NCBI GenBank assembly: GCA_021292105.1
Contig: CM037869.1
Coordinates: forward strand, 44,042,990-44,106,989
Direction of reading: 5' to 3'
DNA length: 64,000 nucleotides
Origin: Anadara kagoshimensis
Taxonomy: Eukaryota > Mollusca > Bivalvia > Arcoida > Arcidae
The stretch's first letter is position 1. The number at the start of each line of letters is the position of its first letter. Both the position numbers and the translations under genes were made by a program. Positions 61,001-64,000 of the stretch are shown in pieces. A model generated the notes under the pieces. It made no database searches. It saw only the letters and a list, made by a program, of their open reading frames with translations, and was not told where the DNA came from.

Positions 61001-63972
61001 TATATCATTCATTTAACGACTAAAAGTATCTATAACAATGAAAACGTCAGTTCCTCATTACTGAATAGACTTTTTTTCATTTGGCAAGAATAAAAAGAAT
61101 TCGAACTATTTCAATCACATTTACAAATCCAGCAAATCAGAAAACAAAAACACGATTCATTAAAAAAAATCACAGAATATAAATGAACGGAAAGTACTCG
61201 ATTAAGAGACACGTTTTTTTTTTTTTTTTTTTTTTTTTCTTTCTCAACTTACTCTGACCTTTTCACTTACATTTAGTCACTATGGGGATAACAAAACTAC
61301 AATAACATGTTGTCCTGAGGATGATGCCATGCTATGATCTTAAATTTTGACTGTAGGTTTTAAAGAAGTTTAAAGTTTACAGACGGAAGATGAATGATAC
61401 ACGATTATTCATAGCAATAACGACTCTGATATTAATTATAGTAAATAATGTTATCTAAAATTCTGACCTTCACACGTTTGGACAAGTTCATATACTGCAG
61501 ATGCATTGATGACTTTATCTTTTAACCAGTTGTGTATTGCCGATAATCCACATTTTAAATTATAATAACCATAGTTACTGCTATAGTAATAATACCAGAT
61601 TTGATCTCTCGTGCATTGAAGAGCATGGCGATAATACCTTAAAATGAAAACTGAATAACATAAGCAAAGGAGTATATAAATCGGTGATGATTTCCTATTA
61701 GAATAGGCGTTATTAGAGCATGTGAATTGGGGACGAACTAAACAAATACCGTCAACTGTAACGTCAACAGGAAGTCTTTTACTATTTGATTTATACAAAA
61801 TGAAGTGCAATCACAAACTAAAAGAAATTCAAAACGTAGTGTCAAAACTTATCATATTTACAATTTTTAATATCTTTGCTTCAATGAAGTATTTGAAATC
61901 GACTATACATTGCCACTTCATAGAGACAATGCTCCACGCACTGACGTGATGACGTCAGATGTCAAATGCTCCCGTTGACTGACAGGAGACGACCTATTTT
62001 TGTATGAGAAGGTGAACCAACATGACACTTCTAAATTGTTTTTCCAAAATAACACGCAAAATGTGAGACGCAATAAAATTATTTTAAAAAATTGTGTACA
62101 TATAAGCAATAAGATAATTTTCCAATACATTTATGAAATTGCAAAGTATAATGGGCTTTCTCAATTTTTTGCATTAAAGGTTTCGCCTTTTATGCAATTT
62201 GAGACAGCCCATTATAATTTGCAAGTTCATAAAATATTGGAAATTACCTTATTTCTTAAATACAATCAATTAAAAGTGATTATGTTCCTATTTCATCTTT
62301 GTTCCAAAGCTACCAGCAATTTATTTCTAATATGGGATATTCACTTGGAGTGTCATTTACATTAGTTACAAGGAGGCATTGCAAAAGTCTTAACAATTTT
62401 TTAAAACATGATAGAAAGTGATTGTGAAAGATGTGAAGATTTATGGGATACTTACTGACATCCTGCAGTATAATCTATCATTCCAGAACTGTTAAACCAT
62501 GTTTGGATATCACGGAAACATCGACGAAAATATGTGTAAGTGTGTGACCATCTAACGGAAACTCCATTGCACATATAAAATCCACTGTTACTGTATGGGT
62601 CTGAAAATTTATAAATAAAAAACTACACTATCGCTTCTAGCTTCTTGAGATCAAAGCACAAACAACAAATTCACGTTCAAATAATAATTCCAAAGATAAG
62701 GTAAAAAAAAACCCTTGAAAATGTACAAATTAAGTTAATCACGTGAAATTTCACCTGGAGGCGAAGTTGTGTGATTCGGAGGTATGAACAAGCAATGTCT
62801 GTCCAAGGCCTACAATTGCCACAATTGAAGAAACATGATAATATCGCTTAGTTTTGTTATTTTACGCATATAGATTTTCAGTTACGACTAAGTATAAGTA
62901 AGTGAAAAATATCAATCTTTATTCAAGTTAATTTGATTTTATATGAACACAAAGACTAACACAAAAATGCTAGTTCCAATAGTAATATGTTTGTATTCAT
63001 ATGTTTTAAATGTTCAATTTCTAATTCTTATTCACAAATAATACAATATGATAGATCAACGCTAGAGTTTGTTTTTTAAATAGGGAACTTTATACAACAA
63101 AACATGCTGGTTAAAAATAAATTGTTGAGGCCAGGATAAAGCAAGCCTAGACCTATGAAAGACCTCAAATGTTTTATGAACGTTAATACAATGCTGTTGA
63201 TAAGTTTGATGTGTCTGTATAAAGGAAAATTAGCAACATACATGCATATATTTTCGTATTATTGTTTGCCAAAACAGAAGAGATGTCCATCCGATAAGCA
63301 TAAAAACAAACATACCAGTCCTTATACAAATCAAAGTACAAAAATGAAGTAAATAATTGAAAGTTTGAAAATTCAGCATAATACGTTATGATGACTTCAC
63401 CAGGGAAGTGAGGCCGGTTGTTCTGGATTGATAACAACTATAAATTGTATTCTACACCTAGAGCGGATATGATAAAGATTAATATGGTTATGTCATTTTG
63501 TAAAAAAGATACAATCACTATTCTACCTTTCTCTGTTATTATCAACCTCAATATATACTTACCAAGTTGACATGAGTTTAAATTTAATGTTCTGTATTTT
63601 GGAAGTAATCCTAGCTGTTCAATTACTGATGCAGATCGTTGAGAGGAAGAACATCTCATGTATGCTGAATTTGACCAGTATTGTAAATTACCATAGCTGT
63701 TGTAAAGGTCATATGATGCACTGAAAAGAATGAAATATTCAGAACTAGTTCTAAAAAGATTTATATAAGGTATGCTAATAAGAACTTGGCACGTAAATAT
63801 AGAAATATTATGAGTAATTACTGGCTACATTGACAAACAAAACTCACTTATGCATTGATGCAAAGTAATACATACCCACACTTAAATAAATCAAGGTGTT
63901 TAATTGGATAGTGATCAATCAATGCGAGAAAAATGCCACGCTTGTCGTTACAAAAGTCCTCAAGGCCAGTGT
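38510..63972 (-). CDS. Mucin-4-like NIDO-AMOP-VWD-EGF transmembrane protein, 5' partial, 29 exons resolved
   Basis: Exons on the minus strand, in transcript order: 63972-63876, 63720-63563, 62600-62456, 61637-61468, 60943-60814, 60196-60048, 59556-59497, 57955-57834, 56591-56268, 55295-55106, 54507-54248, 52786-52573, 52403-52164, 51779-51648, 51148-50945, 50397-50140, 49671-49470, 48368-48202, 47075-46914, 46102-45983, 45490-45365, 44862-44734, 44139-44023, 43494-43243, 42586-42044, 41041-40909, 40006-39918, 39510-39446, 38557-38510. All borders are GT-AG, and phases join without a stop over about 1,668 codons. Nearly all module borders are phase 1, the pattern of shuffled extracellular domains. 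The order (unknown modules, NIDO, AMOP, VWD, EGFs, mucin, helix, tail) matches vertebrate MUC4 and cnidarian mucin-like matrix proteins, so a cell-surface adhesion or barrier role is inferred. The signal peptide must lie outside the window. The last exons are the least certain part. Confidence 0.9.
38558..38700. repeat. Dispersed repeat family R, fragment in the tail intron
   Basis: The phrases ttgtccaaaatacaatccca, gcagagtaaaaagttt and ttcaaggtaagtgagg mark the high-copy family R. Other copies are at about 14383, 16081, 20212, 34125, 36530, 44905, 46185, 55895, 56735, 60548, 62650 and 63290. The best full copy is at 60548-60752. Confidence 0.7.
40090..40895. repeat. Intronic short duplications
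   Basis: The phrase cgtgtcctccaccaccgtaa occurs at about 40125 and 40808. The phrase aaaacattgagtggattgta at about 40723 recurs at 40840. The open frame at 40491-40742 (plus) covers one copy and has no support as a gene. Confidence 0.7.
40909..41041 (-). CDS. Mucin-like gene: transmembrane helix exon
   Basis: Reads [14 protein letters not shown] then [17 protein letters not shown] and a basic stop-transfer RQKGKNR, so a type I orientation is expected. Phase 1 in, 2 out. Good acceptor (tatcttatag) and donor (gtaagt). Confidence 0.92.
41346..41579 (-). CDS. Small intronic frame with a signal-peptide-like start (doubtful)
   Basis: 77 codons inside the intron between the mucin and transmembrane exons, same strand. 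It starts [20 protein letters not shown], which looks like a secretion signal, then [20 protein letters not shown] and a second hydrophobic patch ([11 protein letters not shown]). No homology is recognised and no splice context is clear. It may be chance. Confidence 0.15.
   Translation of the reverse strand: MEKIGAIYIVLTVILLYDCGCPVALTKGELRLVRFIVNEHLKSKGKWYTLWFTLIAIDLVHRTFFNAIHKILLFKPG
42044..42586 (-). CDS. Mucin-like gene: Ser/Thr-rich mucin segment with 31-residue repeats
   Basis: 181 codons, phase 1-1, nearly all Ser, Thr, Asp and Glu, without cysteine. Three adjacent copies of a 31-residue unit (core [20 protein letters not shown] followed by TTEEKRV) lie at about 42190-42475. Such regions carry dense O-glycans in mucins and lift the extracellular modules off the membrane. 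Acceptor tatatcggcag and donor ccag/gtttgt. Confidence 0.9.
43243..43494 (-). CDS. Mucin-like gene: laminin-type EGF plus calcium-binding EGF in one exon
   Basis: 84 codons: [20 protein letters not shown] and [13 protein letters not shown] form a laminin/MEGF-type repeat, then [13 protein letters not shown] and [15 protein letters not shown] form a calcium-binding EGF. This is the only exon in the gene with two EGF modules, so an intron was probably lost here. Confidence 0.9.
44023..44862 (-). CDS. Mucin-like gene: EGF and calcium-binding EGF modules (two exons)
   Basis: Exons 44862-44734 ([28 protein letters not shown]) and 44139-44023 ([26 protein letters not shown]). Both are phase 1-1 with good gtaagc and gtacgt donors. 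Confidence 0.9.
45365..46102 (-). CDS. Mucin-like gene: two calcium-binding EGF modules (two exons)
   Basis: Exons 46102-45983 ([23 protein letters not shown]) and 45490-45365 ([23 protein letters not shown]). The (D/N)xDEC start and the aromatic after GS mark calcium-binding EGFs. The donor of the second exon (gttcgt) is weak, so its 3' border is a little less certain. Confidence 0.9.
46914..47075 (-). CDS. Mucin-like gene: EGF module 2
   Basis: One phase 1-1 exon: [20 protein letters not shown], then [15 protein letters not shown]. The six cysteines are longer-spaced than usual because of a polar insert ([12 protein letters not shown]). Confidence 0.88.
47188..47370 (-). mobile_element. 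MITE-like element, family A, copy 4 (intronic)
   Basis: Inverted orientation; ends accctgtcttaaaggccacc and ataggtagattcgactgta. It lies in the intron between exons 48368-48202 and 47075-46914. Confidence 0.75.
47810..48190. repeat. Tandem duplication with a SINE tRNA head between the copies
   Basis: The block ctagacaagaaaaagtccta to cagtgtttgaggttt occurs at about 47813-47938 and 48053-48183. Between them is a SINE head (taatgtggtcttagcgggac to ttaggccaccacgg, 47940-48030). The right copy ends only about 12 bases from the splice donor of exon 48368-48202. Confidence 0.85.
48202..49671 (-). CDS. Mucin-like gene: Ig/cadherin-like segment plus first EGF module (two exons)
   Basis: Exon 49671-49470 (phase 1 to 2) reads [20 protein letters not shown] with [14 protein letters not shown] and [11 protein letters not shown], a beta-rich cadherin- or Ig-like repeat. 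Exon 48368-48202 (2 to 1) finishes the strand ([20 protein letters not shown]) and adds an EGF-like module ([22 protein letters not shown]). The fold name is a guess; the EGF part is sure. Confidence 0.85.
48393..48748 (-). mobile_element. tRNA-derived SINE, third copy (intronic)
   Basis: Same head (attaggctaccgtgac, gagagacc) and body (tttttcagctattcgtg, ggtgaaccagtaaagg) as the copies at 6119 and 23285. The tail at 48393 reads gttggttgaatgctg. Confidence 0.85.
50140..50397 (-). CDS. Mucin-like gene: post-VWD region exon
   Basis: 86 codons reading [19 protein letters not shown], an acidic stretch ([11 protein letters not shown]), and a cysteine pair flanking GGGDQASTA with the family-typical [10 protein letters not shown]. 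This region regularly follows VWD in MUC4-like proteins. Confidence 0.85.
50805..50885 (-). pseudogene. Decayed duplicate of the end of the last VWD exon
   Basis: On the minus strand, aatgaaaaagaagattgtta and attgtaagaaaaaac resemble the true exon end and donor at 50945-51000 (actgaaaagaagatatttta, cattgtaagaaaaat). The two lie about 130 bp apart. This is probably an old tandem copy that kept a donor-like site but lost its frame. Confidence 0.5.
50945..52403 (-). CDS. Mucin-like gene: VWD domain with GDPH motif (three exons)
   Basis: Exons 52403-52164, 51779-51648 and 51148-50945. The domain opens [19 protein letters not shown] and continues [14 protein letters not shown] and ISENGTY. It ends with the family hallmark [17 protein letters not shown], a calcium-binding-like loop, then LPNGTML. 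GDPH (bases 52392-52381) is the site of autoproteolysis in several VWD proteins, including MUC4. All introns are phase 1. Confidence 0.95.
52573..54507 (-). CDS. Mucin-like gene: AMOP domain (two exons)
   Basis: Exons 54507-54248 and 52786-52573. Diagnostic features are CYQWYNKY, the [15 protein letters not shown] block (CPC followed by an acidic-aromatic pair), then [19 protein letters not shown] and [18 protein letters not shown]. The double cysteines and the final RP are as expected for AMOP, an extracellular adhesion-linked domain found in MUC4 and SUSD2. The intron is phase 0 and holds the foldback element and a CpG-rich element. Confidence 0.93.
52976..53550. mobile_element. 575-bp CpG-rich element with TTAA target duplication
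   Basis: TTAA flanks both ends (52972-52975 and 53551-53554). The terminal inverted repeats are tggtcacaacccgccgt and, reversed, acggcgggttgtgacca. The interior is much richer in G, C and CpG than the surrounding intron. TTAA duplication is typical of piggyBac-type elements; no transposase is encoded, so this would be a non-autonomous copy. The small frames across it on both strands are not genes. Confidence 0.75.
53552..54030. mobile_element. Foldback element, copy 2 (intronic)
   Basis: Matches 3508-3955: ctaacattagactagttttt, then ttgtatcacc-type internal sequence and the hairpin arms acagtgtatatgtacaaccc / gggttgtacatacaaactgt. It abuts the CpG-rich element directly. Confidence 0.8.
55106..57955 (-). 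CDS. Mucin-like gene: NIDO domain (three exons)
   Basis: Exons 57955-57834, 56591-56268 and 55295-55106 encode a full NIDO domain, the extracellular domain shared by nidogen, MUC4 and tectorin. Key stretches are [17 protein letters not shown], then [25 protein letters not shown], the [16 protein letters not shown] segment, and the closing [18 protein letters not shown], where cysteine replaces a commonly hydrophobic residue. Both internal introns are phase 0. A 675-bp mobile element lies in the first intron. Confidence 0.93.
56735..57580. repeat. Family R copy split by a TIR element (intronic)
   Basis: Left part ggtgctgaccttccggagca to ctggtgaaagttcatg at 56832; right part catgtgtttaacatagcttg from about 57503. 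The gap holds the insertion at 56833-57502, flanked by catg. Confidence 0.8.
56833..57502. mobile_element. About 670-bp element with GCCGACTTCGATTTGTCC ends
   Basis: accgacttcgatctgtccaa at the left is mirrored by ttggacaaatcgaagtcggc at the right. The inside has further inverted motifs (cgtgtttctcggg / cgggtaaacacgag) and no clear transposase frame. Confidence 0.8.
59224..59414 (-). mobile_element. MITE-like element, family A, copy 5 (intronic)
   Basis: Ends cagtcaaacctgccttaaag and atagacagaattgactgt. It lies in the intron between exons 59556-59497 and 57955-57834. Confidence 0.8.
59497..59556 (-). CDS. Mucin-like gene: short linker exon
   Basis: A 60-bp exon (phase 1 to 1) reading [18 protein letters not shown], a Thr/Pro-rich linker between the four-cysteine modules and NIDO. 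Good acceptor (acaattacag) and donor (gtaagt). A phase 1-1 exon can be skipped without frame loss. Confidence 0.75.
60048..60943 (-). CDS. Mucin-like gene: four-cysteine module 3 (two exons)
   Basis: Exon 60943-60814 (phase 1 to 2) and exon 60196-60048 (2 to 1). Cysteines: NVTYCDDDV and SSVCQ, then [10 protein letters not shown] and LECIN. The segment [14 protein letters not shown] resembles [15 protein letters not shown] of module 1, the clearest sign that the modules are duplicates. Confidence 0.82.
60548..60780. repeat. Dispersed repeat family R, best copy, with (ATAC)n tail
   Basis: Blocks gtgtagctagctaaacagga, cggagcacccggtctcactt, ccaaagtttttactttgctt and cggacatggattagtatg appear in order, followed by (ATAC)n at 60750-60778. 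Transposition mechanism unknown; no coding sequence. Confidence 0.8.
61468..62600 (-). CDS. Mucin-like gene: four-cysteine module 2 (two exons)
   Basis: Exon 62600-62456 (phase 1 to 2) and exon 61637-61468 (2 to 1). Cysteines occur in FYMCNGVS and YTAGC in the first exon, and in NLKCGLSA and VQTCE in the second, plus extra ones (FRRCFRD, LQCTRD) that could form an additional pair. The second exon is Tyr-rich ([12 protein letters not shown]). The module is related to those on both sides. Confidence 0.8.
63563..63972 (-). CDS. Mucin-like gene: four-cysteine module 1 (two exons)
   Basis: Exon 63972-63876 (phase 1 in, 2 out) and exon 63720-63563 (2 in, 1 out). The first has cysteines in [10 protein letters not shown] and LFKCG; the second in [10 protein letters not shown] and NSCQL. 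The modules look helical and soluble. Compare modules 2 and 3: same exon phases, same four cysteine positions, and similar YxRCSSS cores in modules 1 and 3. I do not recognise the fold. Further copies may lie to the right of the window. Confidence 0.8.
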
Positions 63973-64000
63973 CTGCAAATAAAAAACAGATCAAATTTGA

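Overview
The window looks like nuclear DNA of an invertebrate animal, most likely a mollusc and plausibly a bivalve. The sequence is AT-rich. Genes are split by GT-AG introns. Non-coding DNA is packed with microsatellites, minisatellites, tRNA-derived SINEs and small inverted-repeat elements. The species assignment is an inference from repeat style and protein architecture, not a database match.

Layout. 1-2.07 kb is a 54-bp minisatellite running in from the left edge. 2.1-14 kb is repeat-rich intergenic DNA: MITE-like elements, a foldback element, an (AATC)n tract, a SINE, nested elements and CT/GA tracts. 14.4-18.5 kb is quieter, but it holds an unusual cluster of an 8-mer (TACGTTAC) and one possible plus-strand last exon with a membrane helix. 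21.90-23.13 kb (minus) holds the first clear gene, an immunity-related GTPase (IRG) of 409 residues in one coding exon. Next come a SINE broken by a double nested insertion (23.3-24.4 kb), a 60-bp minisatellite of about 75 units (25.2-29.7 kb) and a 29-bp minisatellite of about 100 units (31.1-34.1 kb). 34-38 kb is repeat-derived and shows recent tandem duplications.

From about 38 kb to the right edge, the minus strand carries one large gene whose 5' end lies outside the window. I resolved 29 exons with consistent GT-AG borders and reading phases, giving about 1,670 residues. The order is: three copies of a two-exon, four-cysteine module that I do not recognise; NIDO; AMOP; VWD with a GDPH motif; a short Ig/cadherin-like segment; eight or so EGF modules; a Ser/Thr-rich mucin segment with 31-residue repeats; one transmembrane helix; and a short cytoplasmic tail with at least two possible endings. 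This is the mucin-4 / 'mucin-like protein' architecture known from vertebrate MUC4 and from cnidarian skeletal-matrix mucin-like proteins. The protein is probably a cell-surface adhesion or barrier molecule.

Nothing shows that the IRG and the mucin-like gene work together; they are simply neighbours on one strand. The long open frames over the three minisatellites are products of the repeat periods (54, 60, and 29 with no stop in three frames) and are not called as genes. The most promising novelties are the four-cysteine module, the frame-switching exon near the C terminus, the origin of the 60-bp array from a dispersed foldback element, and the TACGTTAC cluster.
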